Positions 1-7,783 of a stretch of 64,000 nt of DNA are shown piece by piece. Within the stretch, counting starts at the first letter, position 1. Every line of letters starts with the position of its first letter. Source of the DNA: Pseudoroseomonas aestuarii (GTDB taxonomy: Bacteria; Pseudomonadota; Alphaproteobacteria; Acetobacterales; Acetobacteraceae); the NCBI RefSeq assembly GCF_042651065.1, contig NZ_JBHSCH010000003.1, forward strand, positions 89,820 to 153,819, read 5' to 3'. The position numbers and the translations under genes are program-made. The notes under the pieces are model-generated. The model did not search any database. It was not told where the DNA came from and saw only the letters and a list, made by a program, of their open reading frames with translations.

Positions 1-58
1 AACGAACGGCGGCGCGGGGCGCGGCGCGCGAGCATGGCCGGCCCGGCCGAGCGCGGCT

Positions 59-331
59 TCAAGCCAGCCTGGTGCGCAGCCACTCGCCGGCCTCCGCTGA
101 GAGGCCATCCCAGTTGGCGCTGGTGACCGGCGCGACGAGCAGGGCGCCATCCAGGCCCGCCCGGCGCATCGCACCCTTCAGATGCTCCACCAGGTAGCGC
201 GCCGAAACCGCGCTTTCCACCAGGAGCGAGCCAGGAAGGGCGAGGTGCGACTCCGCCAGTTGCCATACGGCGTCCTCCAGCGCGAGGGCGCCATCGGGCG
301 ACTGATCGTGGGCAACCAACAGCAGGGGCAT
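59..331 (-). CDS. small protein of unknown function
   Basis: A 90-residue soluble protein with no signal peptide or membrane segment. The start follows a clear GGGAGG Shine-Dalgarno sequence about 7 nt upstream on the minus strand. The N-terminus (MPLLLVAHDQSPDGALALED) looks like the first strand and loop of an alpha/beta fold, but I recognise no family motif. It is divergent from the glycerophosphodiesterase gene to its right. Bases 1-58 beyond its stop hold nothing I can assign. The good ribosome site and normal codon use support a real gene; the function is unknown. Confidence 0.6.
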   Translation of the reverse strand: MPLLLVAHDQSPDGALALEDAVWQLAESHLALPGSLLVESAVSARYLVEHLKGAMRRAGLDGALLVAPVTSANWDGLSAEAGEWLRTRLA

Positions 332-418
332 GTCACGACCTCCCGGAGAGCTTCAACCAATGATACAAGGCTGCACACCGTTGCGCCAGAAGCCATGCTG
401 CGGCAGAGAAGCGTGGCC

Positions 419-1198
419 ATGACCGAACCCGCCCCCCGAACGGCCGCTCCGGCCGGCGCCGGCACCGCCATCGTCAGCCATCGCGGCGGCGCCTTCCTCT
501 GGCCCGAGAACAGCCTCGAAGCCTTCCGCAACACCCTCTCCCTGGCTGTGGAGCAGGCGGAGTGCGACGTGCACCTCTCGGCCGACGGCGTGCCGGTGGT
601 GATCCACGACGCGACGCTGAACCGCACCACGGAGGGCGACGGCCCCGTGGCGGCGCGCCCGGCGGCGGATCTGGCCGCGACGCGGCTGCGCGGGGCCGGG
701 GCGGGGGGTGCCCGCGTGCCGTTGCTGGCCGATGTGGCGGCGCTGTTCCGGGACCGTCCGATGCAACTCCAGGTGGAGCTGAAGACGGCTCCCGGCGTGG
801 CGCCGGACCCGGCCCTGCTGCCCCGCACCCTCGCTGTTCTGGATGCCGCCGGCATCCGCCCGCAGAGCCGCATCATCGCCTTCGAGGCGACGCTGGCGGC
901 GGCGGCGATGCAGGCTGGCGGGCTCGCGGGAGTCATCTGGCTGTTCGAGCCGGCCCTGCTGCGGCAGATCGGCGCCGAGGGCGTGACCGGCGTCGCCCGC
1001 GCCTACGGGTTCGACATGGTGGAGACGCATGTCGCCGCGCTCGATGACGGGCTGATGCGCAAGCTGCGCGCGGCCGGGCTGAAGGTGGGGGTGTGGGGCG
1101 CCAACCATGCCGCCAGCATCGAGCGCGCCCTGGCCCTGGGCGTGGATGCGATGGCCACGGATGATCCGGTGCTGGCCCTGCGCCTGCGCGGCTGCTGA
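419..1198 (+). CDS. glycerophosphodiester phosphodiesterase family protein
   Basis: Predicted to hydrolyse glycerophosphodiesters to glycerol-3-phosphate and an alcohol. The 259-residue product has the GDPD TIM-barrel signature: SHRGG at residues 20-24 (general acid/base His21), ENS at 30-32, a CDVHLSADG stretch at 49-57 giving the metal-binding acidic residue, and VVIHD with His64. The length matches single-domain cytoplasmic GDPDs such as UgpQ, and no signal peptide is present. Two ATGs are possible (395 and 419); neither has a strong ribosome site, and 419 begins a typical N-terminus. It stands alone between divergent and convergent minus-strand genes. Family assignment is firm; the substrate is not. 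Confidence 0.88.
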   Translation: MTEPAPRTAAPAGAGTAIVSHRGGAFLWPENSLEAFRNTLSLAVEQAECDVHLSADGVPVVIHDATLNRTTEGDGPVAARPAADLAATRLRGAGAGGARVPLLADVAALFRDRPMQLQVELKTAPGVAPDPALLPRTLAVLDAAGIRPQSRIIAFEATLAAAAMQAGGLAGVIWLFEPALLRQIGAEGVTGVARAYGFDMVETHVAALDDGLMRKLRAAGLKVGVWGANHAASIERALALGVDAMATDDPVLALRLRGC

Positions 1199-1234
1199 CA
1201 GGCTGCCGGCGACAAGGCTGCCGGCAAGGCCGCG

Positions 1235-1256
1235 GATCCTGCCGGGAGGCAGGATC
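1235..1256. repeat. perfect 9-bp inverted repeat (hairpin)
   Basis: GATCCTGCC and GGCAGGATC flank a GGGA tetraloop between the convergent GDPD and mepA genes. The plus strand continues with six A residues and the minus strand lacks a U tract after the stem, so it is not a classical intrinsic terminator in either direction. It may be a transcription barrier or mRNA-end stabiliser. Confidence 0.4.
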
Positions 1257-1288
1257 AAAAAAGCACCACAAACCATTGATTGTAAAGC

Positions 1289-2131
1289 TTAAGGCGCAGC
1301 CAGGATGCCGGTGCAGGCGGCCGGCAGCGCGGGTGGCGGCGCCGGCTTGCCGGGGCGCGGCGCGGGCTGGCGGGCCTCGGGCGTGAACCACCAGGCCAGG
1401 CTGGAATCGCATCCGTCGCCGGGCGGCACCGGCGCCTGGGGCTGGCAGCCCGGCTGGCCTTCCGGGCAATGCAGCCGGATGTGGAAGTGTGAATCATGAC
1501 CCCGCCAGGGCCGCACGCGGCGCAGCCAGGCGGCGCCCGGCATGGCCTCGCACAGCGCCTGCTTGATCGCCGGGTTGACGAAGATGCGGTCCACCGCCGG
1601 GTGCTCCGCGGCGAGGCGGATCAGCAGCGCATGCGCCGGCGTGAAGCGCGCGGGGTCCACGCGCATCCCGTCCTCCCGCACCACCGAGGGCACCTCGATC
1701 CGCTCGCGGGCGGCGGGGGGCAGGGCGGGCTTGGGCCGCAGGTCGAGCCAGATATCGGCGTCGAGCCCGATCTGGTGGCTGGCATGGCCCCAGGGCATGG
1801 GGCCGCCGCGCGGCTGGCCGAGATCGCCGACCCAGAAGGGCGGCAGCCCGGCGGCCTGGGCGCGTGCCCCCAGCCCGCGGAGATAGGCGATGAGGTCAGG
1901 GTGGCCCCAGAAGCGGTTGCGGGAGAGCCGCACCACCTGCCAGCCCGGCCCATCGGCCGGCAGCGCCACGGCGCCGGCGATGCAGCCCAGCCCGTAGCCG
2001 CCGGCGATGCGTGGCGGCCCGGCGGCGGGGCGGGAGGCTGCCGCCCAGTCCCGCGCCGCCTGCGCCGCCACACCGCCGGGGAGGGCGGCCGCCAGGAGGC
2101 ACGCCAGCAGCGCCGGCCGCACGCGCCGCAT
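1289..2131 (-). CDS. mepA: penicillin-insensitive murein endopeptidase MepA
   Basis: Periplasmic LAS-type zinc metallopeptidase that cuts D-alanyl-meso-diaminopimelyl cross-links in peptidoglycan. The 280-residue precursor has a signal peptide (about residues 1-23, ending VAA-QA). The first metal motif lies in PMPWGHASHQIGLDADIW (His116, His119, Asp124/Asp126) and the C-terminal motif in GHDSHFHIRLH (His212, His215, His217), as in E. coli MepA. Cysteines at 50, 194, 222 and 229 could form the disulfides known in the family. It follows the type I secretion genes on the same strand, with the small 2146-2430 gene 14 bp upstream, so it may be cotranscribed; a functional link is not evident. Confidence 0.93.
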   Translation of the reverse strand: MRRVRPALLACLLAAALPGGVAAQAARDWAAASRPAAGPPRIAGGYGLGCIAGAVALPADGPGWQVVRLSRNRFWGHPDLIAYLRGLGARAQAAGLPPFWVGDLGQPRGGPMPWGHASHQIGLDADIWLDLRPKPALPPAARERIEVPSVVREDGMRVDPARFTPAHALLIRLAAEHPAVDRIFVNPAIKQALCEAMPGAAWLRRVRPWRGHDSHFHIRLHCPEGQPGCQPQAPVPPGDGCDSSLAWWFTPEARQPAPRPGKPAPPPALPAACTGILAAP

Positions 2132-2145
2132 GGCCGCGCCGGCGC

Positions 2146-2430
2146 TCAGCCGGAGAAGCGGAAGGAGCCCGGCACCGCCTGCGGCTCCGGCGCGGCGGGC
2201 TCGGCGGGCGCCGCCTGCTGCTGCGCCTGCTTCACCTTGGCGTCGATCTGCTTCAGCAGCGCCACCACGCTGTTGGCGAAGGCCGGCAGCTGCACCACCG
2301 GGATCATCAGCTGCCCGCAGGGCACCGGCTTCCCGTCGGAGCCCGTCTGCGCCAGGGTGATGCGGGTCACGCCGTAGTTGACGCTGGCCTCGAGAACGCC
2401 ATCGGCGAACAGGACGGGCTTGTCGGACAT
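2146..2430 (-). CDS. conserved-looking small protein, unknown function
   Basis: A 94-residue protein without signal peptide or membrane helix. The first 65 residues look like a compact beta-rich domain (VLFADGVLEASVNYGVTRIT begins it). A basic, Gln-rich helix and an Ala/Pro-rich tail ending GSFRFSG follow. It sits 28 bp downstream of the HlyD-type adaptor and 14 bp upstream of mepA, all on the minus strand, so it probably belongs to the secretion operon transcript. I do not recognise the family; a role in secretion is only inferred from position. Confidence 0.65.
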   Translation of the reverse strand: MSDKPVLFADGVLEASVNYGVTRITLAQTGSDGKPVPCGQLMIPVVQLPAFANSVVALLKQIDAKVKQAQQQAAPAEPAAPEPQAVPGSFRFSG

Positions 2431-2458
2431 CGGGTGGAATACTCCTGCGAGTCTGGGC

Positions 2459-3835
2459 TTACTGTTCGCGGAAGGCGCGGTGGAAGCTGTCGAGCACCGG
2501 CTGCATCATGTAGCGGAAGAAGCTGCGGCTCCCGGTCTGGATCTGCGCCTCGACCGGCATGCCGGGCCGCAGCGCCACATTCTCCAGCCGGGCCAGCTGA
2601 TCCGGCTCGATGGCGATCTGCACCCGGTAATGGCTCATGCGGGTGCGTTCGTCCAGGGTGACATCCTCGGCGACATAGGTCACCTCGCCATGCAGGTAGG
2701 GCACCAGGCGCTGCTTGAAGGCCGGCAGCCGCACCTCGGAATGCAGCCCGGGATAGACCACGTCGATGTCGGTGGGGGAGAGGCGCACCTCGGCCACCAG
2801 CCGGTCCTCGGCGGGGACGATCTCCATCACCGGCTCGCCGGCGCGCACCACGGCGCCGAGGTTGAAGAAGCGGCTGCCGACGATGGTGCCGTCCTCCGGC
2901 GCGACGATCTCGCGCCGCTGCGCCACGTCGCGGGCGGCGCGCAGCTTCTCCTCCGTCTCGTTCAGGCGGTTGCGCGTCTCGCGCGCCTCGGCGGATATCT
3001 CGGCCATGATCTGGTCGCGGGTCTGGCGGATCTGGTTGCGCGCCTCATCGACCGAGGCGTTGGCGCGCTCCACCTGGCCCATCAGGTCGACCATGTTGCC
3101 TTCCAGCGAGGCGACGTTGCGCTGCAGCGCCAGCAGGCGCGGCATCCGCTCCAGCCCCTGGCGCACCAGGGTCTGCACGTCCTGCTCCTCGCGCCGGATC
3201 AGCGCGAGCTGGCGCCGCTGGCTGGCGATCTGCCCCTGGGCGGAGGTGGCGGTCGCCTCGTGCTGGGAGATCCGTGCCTCCAGCACCTGGAGCTGGCTGT
3301 TCAGATGCGCCCGGCGGGCGGAGAACAGGGTGCGCTGCCCGGTCATCGCCTCCAGCACGCGCGGGTCGGAGCTGCCGGACAGGTCCGGGGGGAAGGTGAT
3401 GTCGGGCGCGCCGGCGGCCTCGGCGCGGAGCCGCGCATCCTGCGCCAGCAGGGCCCAGCGCTGGGCGCGCAGCGCCTCCAGCCCGCTGCCGGACTGGACC
3501 TCGTCCAGCCGCATCAGCACCTGGCCGGCCTTCACCTTGTCGCCGTCCCGCGCCAGGATCTCGCGCACGATGCCGCCCTCGAGGTGCTGCACGGTGCGGC
3601 GGTTGCCCTCGCTGCGGATCTCGCCGGGGGCGATCGCCGCCTCGGCCAGCGGCGCCGTCACCGACCAGGCGGTGAAGCCGCCGACGAACAGCACGGTGGC
3701 CGCCAGCCCGAACAGCATCGTGCCGCGGGTGCGCGGGCGCGGCGCGTCCAGGGTCAGGTCGGGGGCGACGGGGGGAAGGGTGCTGGGGCCGGCCTTCTGC
3801 AGCTCGCCGCCCGGAGGAAGGGTGGTGACGCTCAT
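2459..3835 (-). CDS. prsE: HlyD-family type I secretion membrane fusion protein (PrsE-like)
   Basis: Periplasmic adaptor linking an inner-membrane ABC exporter to an outer-membrane TolC channel. The 458-residue protein has a cytoplasmic N-terminus (1-38), one transmembrane helix (about 39-60) and a lipoyl half-motif (APGEIRSEGNRRTVQHLEGG). A long alpha-helical hairpin with coiled-coil character runs from about 110 to 290, then the second lipoyl half (IVAPEDGTIVGSRFFNLGAV) and a C-terminal beta-barrel. The family usually has 430-480 residues. The start overlaps the stop of the ABC transporter by 4 bp, which indicates translational coupling. No TolC gene is in the window. Confidence 0.93.
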   Translation of the reverse strand: MSVTTLPPGGELQKAGPSTLPPVAPDLTLDAPRPRTRGTMLFGLAATVLFVGGFTAWSVTAPLAEAAIAPGEIRSEGNRRTVQHLEGGIVREILARDGDKVKAGQVLMRLDEVQSGSGLEALRAQRWALLAQDARLRAEAAGAPDITFPPDLSGSSDPRVLEAMTGQRTLFSARRAHLNSQLQVLEARISQHEATATSAQGQIASQRRQLALIRREEQDVQTLVRQGLERMPRLLALQRNVASLEGNMVDLMGQVERANASVDEARNQIRQTRDQIMAEISAEARETRNRLNETEEKLRAARDVAQRREIVAPEDGTIVGSRFFNLGAVVRAGEPVMEIVPAEDRLVAEVRLSPTDIDVVYPGLHSEVRLPAFKQRLVPYLHGEVTYVAEDVTLDERTRMSHYRVQIAIEPDQLARLENVALRPGMPVEAQIQTGSRSFFRYMMQPVLDSFHRAFREQ

Positions 3836-5595
3836 GCCGCGCCTCCGCTGTTGGTGTTGGCCAGCCGGGGCTGGGCCGGGGGGGCGGCCACCTCGGCCGG
3901 GCGGGGCGGCGCCATCAGGCGCTTCAGCACCTCGGCGCGGGGGCCGAACATCTCCACGGCGCCGTCCTTCAGCAGCAGCACCTTGTCCACGCCCTGCACC
4001 AGGGCCGGGCGGTGGGAGACCAGCACCACCGTGGTGCCCTGGGCCTTCAGCGCATCGAGCGCGCGCTGCAGGGCGGCCTCGGAATCGCCGTCGAGGTTGG
4101 AGTTGGGCTCGTCCAGCACCACCAGCTTGGGCCGGCCGAACAGCGCGCGAGCGAGGCCGATCATCTGCCGCTGGCCGCCCGAGAGATGCTGGCCGCCCTC
4201 GCCAATCTCGGTGTCGTAGCCGGCCGGCAGGCGCAGGATCATCTCGTGGCAGCCGGCCATCTTGGCGGCCTCGAACACCGCGTCGGGCGTGGCGTCGCCC
4301 ATGCGGGCGATGTTGCTCAGCACCGAGCCGTCGAACAGCTCCACATCCTGCGGCAGGTAGCCGACATGGCGGCCGAAATCCTCGCGCTGCCAGGTGTAGA
4401 CATCGGCGCCGTCGAGCCGGACATTGCCGGCATTGGGCTGCAGCGTGCCGATCAGCAGGCGGATCAGCGTGGTCTTGCCGGCGGCGGAGGGGCCGATCAC
4501 GGCCAGGCTCTCGCCCGGCTGGAGCGCGAAGTTGACGCCCTTGATGATGGCCACCGCCATGCCCGGCATGCCGTAGGAGACGCGCTCGACCGAGAGGCGG
4601 CCGACCGGCTCGGGCAGCGGCAGACCGGGCGGGCGGATGCGCGGCAGGGCCAGGAAGGCGGAGAGGCGCTTCAGCGCCTGGCGCGCCTGCACCAGCCCCT
4701 TCCAGCCGCCGATCAGCTGCTCCACCGGCGCGAGCGCGCGGCCCATGATGATCGAGCCGGCGATCGAGGCGCCCGAGGTGAGCTGCTGCTGCAGCACGAG
4801 ATAGGCGCCGACGCCGAGGATGGCGAGCTGCACGGCGAGGCGGAAGAACTTGGTGGCCGAGAGCAGCACGGCGGCGCGGTCGGCCGCCTTCTCCTGCGGC
4901 ACCACGGTGTCCGCCACGGCCTGGCGCCAGCGGCGCATCACCGAGGAGGTCATGCCCATGCTGTCGATCACCTCGGCGTTGCGGGCGATCGCGTCGGCGC
5001 GGCGCTGGCCGGCCATGCTGGCGGTGTTGGCCTCGCGCAGCAGGGCGGAGGTGGTCAGCTCGTTCACCAGGGTCAGGATGAACAGCAGCACCGCGCCGCC
5101 GAGGGCGATGAAGCCCATCACCGGGTGCAGCATGAAGATGGCGGCCAGGTAGATCGGCACCCACGGCACGTCATAGAGCGCCAGCGCCCCGGGCGAGCCG
5201 AGCCAGGAGCGGCAGAAGCCCAGGTCGCGCAGCGCCTCCATGCGGTAGGGGCGGCCGCGGAGCTGGGATTCCAGCGCGCGCTCGAAGCCCTCCGGCGCCA
5301 CGCGGGCCTCGATCCAGGCGGCGCTGCGCTGCATGATGCGGCTGCGCACCGCCTCCAGCAGCGCCAGCAGCAGCAGGGCCAGGATGGCGATGAGGCTGAG
5401 GAACAGCAGGGTGTCGATGCTGCGGGTGGCCAGCACCCGGTCGAACACCTGCATCATGTAGATGGAGACGGTCAGCTGCAGCAGGTTCACCATGCCGCTG
5501 AACAGGCCGACGGCGATGAATTCCTTGCGGCAGGCGGCGATGGCGCGCGAGAGCGGCGTGACCGGGGCGGCGCCGGGGCGGGGGGCGAGGGCCAT
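3832..5595 (-). CDS. prsD: type I secretion ABC transporter, permease/ATPase (PrsD-like)
   Basis: Inner-membrane exporter that drives secretion of proteins carrying uncleaved C-terminal signals. It has 587 residues: a transmembrane region (about 25-300) fused to an ATPase domain with Walker A GPSAAGKTT (368-376), signature LSGGQRQM (471-478), Walker B LVVLDEPNSNLD (491-502) and switch His (VSHRP). No N-terminal C39 peptidase or CLD domain precedes the membrane region, as in PrtD/PrsD-type exporters of RTX proteases and glycanases. It is followed by prsE with a 4-bp overlap and preceded by a small membrane protein gene with a 5-bp gap. The RTX-like protein at 37653-39038 is a plausible substrate. 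Confidence 0.94.
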   Translation of the reverse strand: MALAPRPGAAPVTPLSRAIAACRKEFIAVGLFSGMVNLLQLTVSIYMMQVFDRVLATRSIDTLLFLSLIAILALLLLALLEAVRSRIMQRSAAWIEARVAPEGFERALESQLRGRPYRMEALRDLGFCRSWLGSPGALALYDVPWVPIYLAAIFMLHPVMGFIALGGAVLLFILTLVNELTTSALLREANTASMAGQRRADAIARNAEVIDSMGMTSSVMRRWRQAVADTVVPQEKAADRAAVLLSATKFFRLAVQLAILGVGAYLVLQQQLTSGASIAGSIIMGRALAPVEQLIGGWKGLVQARQALKRLSAFLALPRIRPPGLPLPEPVGRLSVERVSYGMPGMAVAIIKGVNFALQPGESLAVIGPSAAGKTTLIRLLIGTLQPNAGNVRLDGADVYTWQREDFGRHVGYLPQDVELFDGSVLSNIARMGDATPDAVFEAAKMAGCHEMILRLPAGYDTEIGEGGQHLSGGQRQMIGLARALFGRPKLVVLDEPNSNLDGDSEAALQRALDALKAQGTTVVLVSHRPALVQGVDKVLLLKDGAVEMFGPRAEVLKRLMAPPRPAEVAAPPAQPRLANTNSGGAA

Positions 5596-5600
5596 GGCGC

Positions 5601-6056
5601 TCAGCCCTGCCCCTGCGGGAAGGGCAGCGCGGGAAGGTGCAGGCCGAAGGCCAGGGCCACCCAGGCCAGCGCGGCGAACAGCAGCAGCCCCGCCAGCACC
5701 GCGGCCACCAGGGTCAGGAAGCCTGGCGGCGGCCGCTGCCCGGCCAGCGCTTCGCGCGCCGCCTCGGCGCGGAGCCGCTCCAGGTGGTTGTGCAGGTGGC
5801 GGTAGGCCCAGTCCTGCATCAGCCGCTCGGCCTCGGCGCGGCGGGCGGGGGCGGCCTCGGCGGAGGGCGCGGTGCCGGATTCGACCGCCAGCGCATAGCC
5901 GAGCAGGGCAGGCAGCCTGTCCTCGCCGGCGGCGGGGCGGAAGCCTTCGGGAAGGCCGGAGGCGGGGCTCTCGGTCTGGTCGGCGGAATCCGCCTGGGCG
6001 GCCGACTCTGGCCGAATGCGCTGGGGCGCGGACATGTCCGGCTGGTACTCCAACAT
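5601..6056 (-). CDS. small membrane-anchored protein at head of type I secretion operon
   Basis: About 151 residues: an acidic, Ala/Glu-rich N-terminal half, an amphipathic helix (WAYRHLHNHLERLRAEAARE) and one hydrophobic helix near the C-terminus (FLTLVAAVLAGLLLFAALAW), leaving a short Pro-rich tail. Two starts are possible. ATG 6056 has no Shine-Dalgarno sequence; ATG 6035 has GGAG about 12 nt upstream. The gene ends 5 bp before the exporter, so all three are probably one transcript. No known family is recognised. It could be an accessory factor of the exporter, which is inference from position. Confidence 0.65.
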   Translation of the reverse strand: MLEYQPDMSAPQRIRPESAAQADSADQTESPASGLPEGFRPAAGEDRLPALLGYALAVESGTAPSAEAAPARRAEAERLMQDWAYRHLHNHLERLRAEAAREALAGQRPPPGFLTLVAAVLAGLLLFAALAWVALAFGLHLPALPFPQGQG

Positions 6057-6155
6057 AAAAAAACGCGGCTTGGCAGTGTGCCGCAAGTGGACGCACCTTA
6101 CCGTGATGCGCGCTGCGAGGCACGCATCAATCCATCATCTGTTTCATTCCTCATT

Positions 6156-7148
6156 TTACTGTAAAGCTGAAGTTGCAGCCGGCGCCATGCTCTCCGGCGC
6201 CGGCGGCGCGGGTATGGCGAGATAGGCGATCCGCTTGGCCTCCTGCCGCCCGCGCGTCACCGTCTCCAGCACCAGCCCGACGGCCAGGAAGAGGAAGGAC
6301 AGCAGCAGGAAGGCCACCGAGGCCAGGAAGGTGGGCAGGCGCGGCACCAGCCCGCTCTCCAGGTAGGTGGAGAAGACCGGCAGGAAGAAGCCGAGCGAGG
6401 CCAGGAAGAGCAGCCCCCCCAGCCCGCCGAAGAAGGGCAGCGGCCGCTCCCGCTGCAGCAGGCCGAGGATGGTGCCGAGGATGCGCCAGCCGTCGCGCAG
6501 CGTCCGCAGCTTGGAGGCCGAGCCGGCAGGCCGGGCGGCGTAGGCCGTTACCATCTCGCCCACCGGCATGCGCAGCTCCAGCGCGTGGACGGTGAACTCC
6601 GTCTCCGTCTCGAAGCCGGTGGCCAGGGCGGGGAAGGATTTGACGAAGCGGCGCGAGAACACCCGGTAGCCGGAGAGCATGTCGCTGACGCGGCGGCCGA
6701 AGACCAGCCCCACCAGCCCGGTGAGCAGCCGATTGCCGAGCTGGTGGCCCGGCCGGTAGGCCGCCGTCTCGTGGCTGACGCGCAGCCCCGTCACCATGTC
6801 GAGCTGCCGCTCGCGCAGCAGGCGGATCATGGCGGGCGCGGCGGTGGGGTCGTAGGTGCCGTCGCCATCGACCAGCACATAGATGTCGGCCTCGATGTCG
6901 GCGAACATGCGGCGCACCACATGCCCCTTGCCCTGCAGCGTCTCGCTGCCGACCTGCGCGCCCGCCGCGCGGGCCACCTCCCGCGTCGCGTCGCTGGAAT
7001 TGTTGTCATAGACATAGACGCAGGCCTGCGGCAGCGTCCGGCGGAAGCCGGCCACCACGCCGCCGATCGCCACGGCCTCGTTGTGGCAGGGCACCAGAAC
7101 CGCGATGCGCGGCGCCGGGGCGGCGGGAAGGGTGGCGTCTCTGGACAT
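6156..7148 (-). CDS. family 2 glycosyltransferase, DPM1-like, with C-terminal membrane helices
   Basis: Predicted to transfer a sugar from a nucleotide donor to a lipid carrier such as undecaprenyl or dolichyl phosphate. The 330 residues start with the GT-A fold: IAVLVPCHNEA (15-25), DNNSSD (48-53) and the metal-binding DGDGTYD (94-100). Two hydrophobic helices follow at about residues 235-260 and 275-300, as in polyprenyl-phosphate glycosyltransferases. Start ATG 7148 has GGAAA upstream. The GtrA-like gene lies 38 bp upstream on the same strand. Such pairs typically glycosylate a lipid-linked sugar and flip it for surface-polysaccharide decoration; acceptor and sugar cannot be read from the sequence. 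Confidence 0.88.
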   Translation of the reverse strand: MSRDATLPAAPAPRIAVLVPCHNEAVAIGGVVAGFRRTLPQACVYVYDNNSSDATREVARAAGAQVGSETLQGKGHVVRRMFADIEADIYVLVDGDGTYDPTAAPAMIRLLRERQLDMVTGLRVSHETAAYRPGHQLGNRLLTGLVGLVFGRRVSDMLSGYRVFSRRFVKSFPALATGFETETEFTVHALELRMPVGEMVTAYAARPAGSASKLRTLRDGWRILGTILGLLQRERPLPFFGGLGGLLFLASLGFFLPVFSTYLESGLVPRLPTFLASVAFLLLSFLFLAVGLVLETVTRGRQEAKRIAYLAIPAPPAPESMAPAATSALQ

Positions 7149-7186
7149 CGGGGCGTTTCCGCAAAGCCCATCGCAGATGGGGCGGC

Positions 7187-7639
7187 TCAGGCGCCGCGGA
7201 AGACGAAGCGGCGGCTCAACAGGAAATTCCCCGTCATGCCGGCGAGCGACCCGGCAGCCACCGCCACCACCGGATGCGCCGCGGCCAGCGGCCACAGCGC
7301 CACGAGGGTGGCGTAGGTGCCGTAATTCGCCACGAAGCCCGCCAGGTTCACCAGCAGGAACAGCGCCCATTGCCGCGCCGCGCCGGCGCGCCCGGCGGGG
7401 CGGCCGGCGGCGCGGAAGGTCCAGGCGCGGTTCAGCGCCCAGTTGCCGCTGGCTGCCGCCAGGTAGGAGAGCACCCGCCCGCCATACAGCCCGGCGCCCA
7501 GCCACAGCGCTAGGTAGAGCGTGGCGGTATCGACGATGAAGCCGATGACGCCGACGACGCCGAAGCGCAGCGCCTGCCCGAGCAGCGCGCCATGCCGGGA
7601 CCGGGCCTGCCGGAGGCGTCGGGTGAGGGCGGGAAGCAT
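7187..7639 (-). CDS. GtrA-like family membrane protein
   Basis: A 150-residue integral membrane protein with four hydrophobic helices in the GtrA pattern. Helix 1 starts at FGVVGVIGFIVDTATLYLAL, helix 2 contains LSYLAAASGNWALNRAWTF, and the protein ends NFLLSRRFVFRG, which matches the NFxxxRxWVF-type ending of the family. GtrA proteins are thought to flip polyprenyl-phosphate-linked sugars across the inner membrane for a partner glycosyltransferase, here the gene immediately downstream. Start ATG 7639 is divergent from the first solute-binding protein gene, leaving 144 bp for two promoters. Confidence 0.88.
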   Translation of the reverse strand: MLPALTRRLRQARSRHGALLGQALRFGVVGVIGFIVDTATLYLALWLGAGLYGGRVLSYLAAASGNWALNRAWTFRAAGRPAGRAGAARQWALFLLVNLAGFVANYGTYATLVALWPLAAAHPVVAVAAGSLAGMTGNFLLSRRFVFRGA

Positions 7640-7783
7640 GTGGCGCGGGATAGGCCGGCCCGCTCCGCCTGCCAAGAGTTGGCCGGCGGCGCCGCTTCCG
7701 CACATCGCCTCTTGCACAGGAGCGGGGCCTCGGCTTCCCTTCGCGCACAGGATGGGCCGAACCCTCCGGGGAGACCGAAAGAC

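Noticed and set aside
178..1276. Long minus-strand reading frames opposite the glycerophosphodiesterase gene
   Set aside because: They are high-GC shadows of the plus-strand gene, Arg/Ala/Pro-rich with no ribosome sites or domains; the same applies to the many other antisense frames across the window.
1276..6180. A 26-bp similarity (21 matches) between 1276-1301 and 6155-6180 around TGTAAAGCT
   Set aside because: In one case it lies in coding sequence and in the other it straddles a stop in a different phase; too short and imperfect to call a repeat family.
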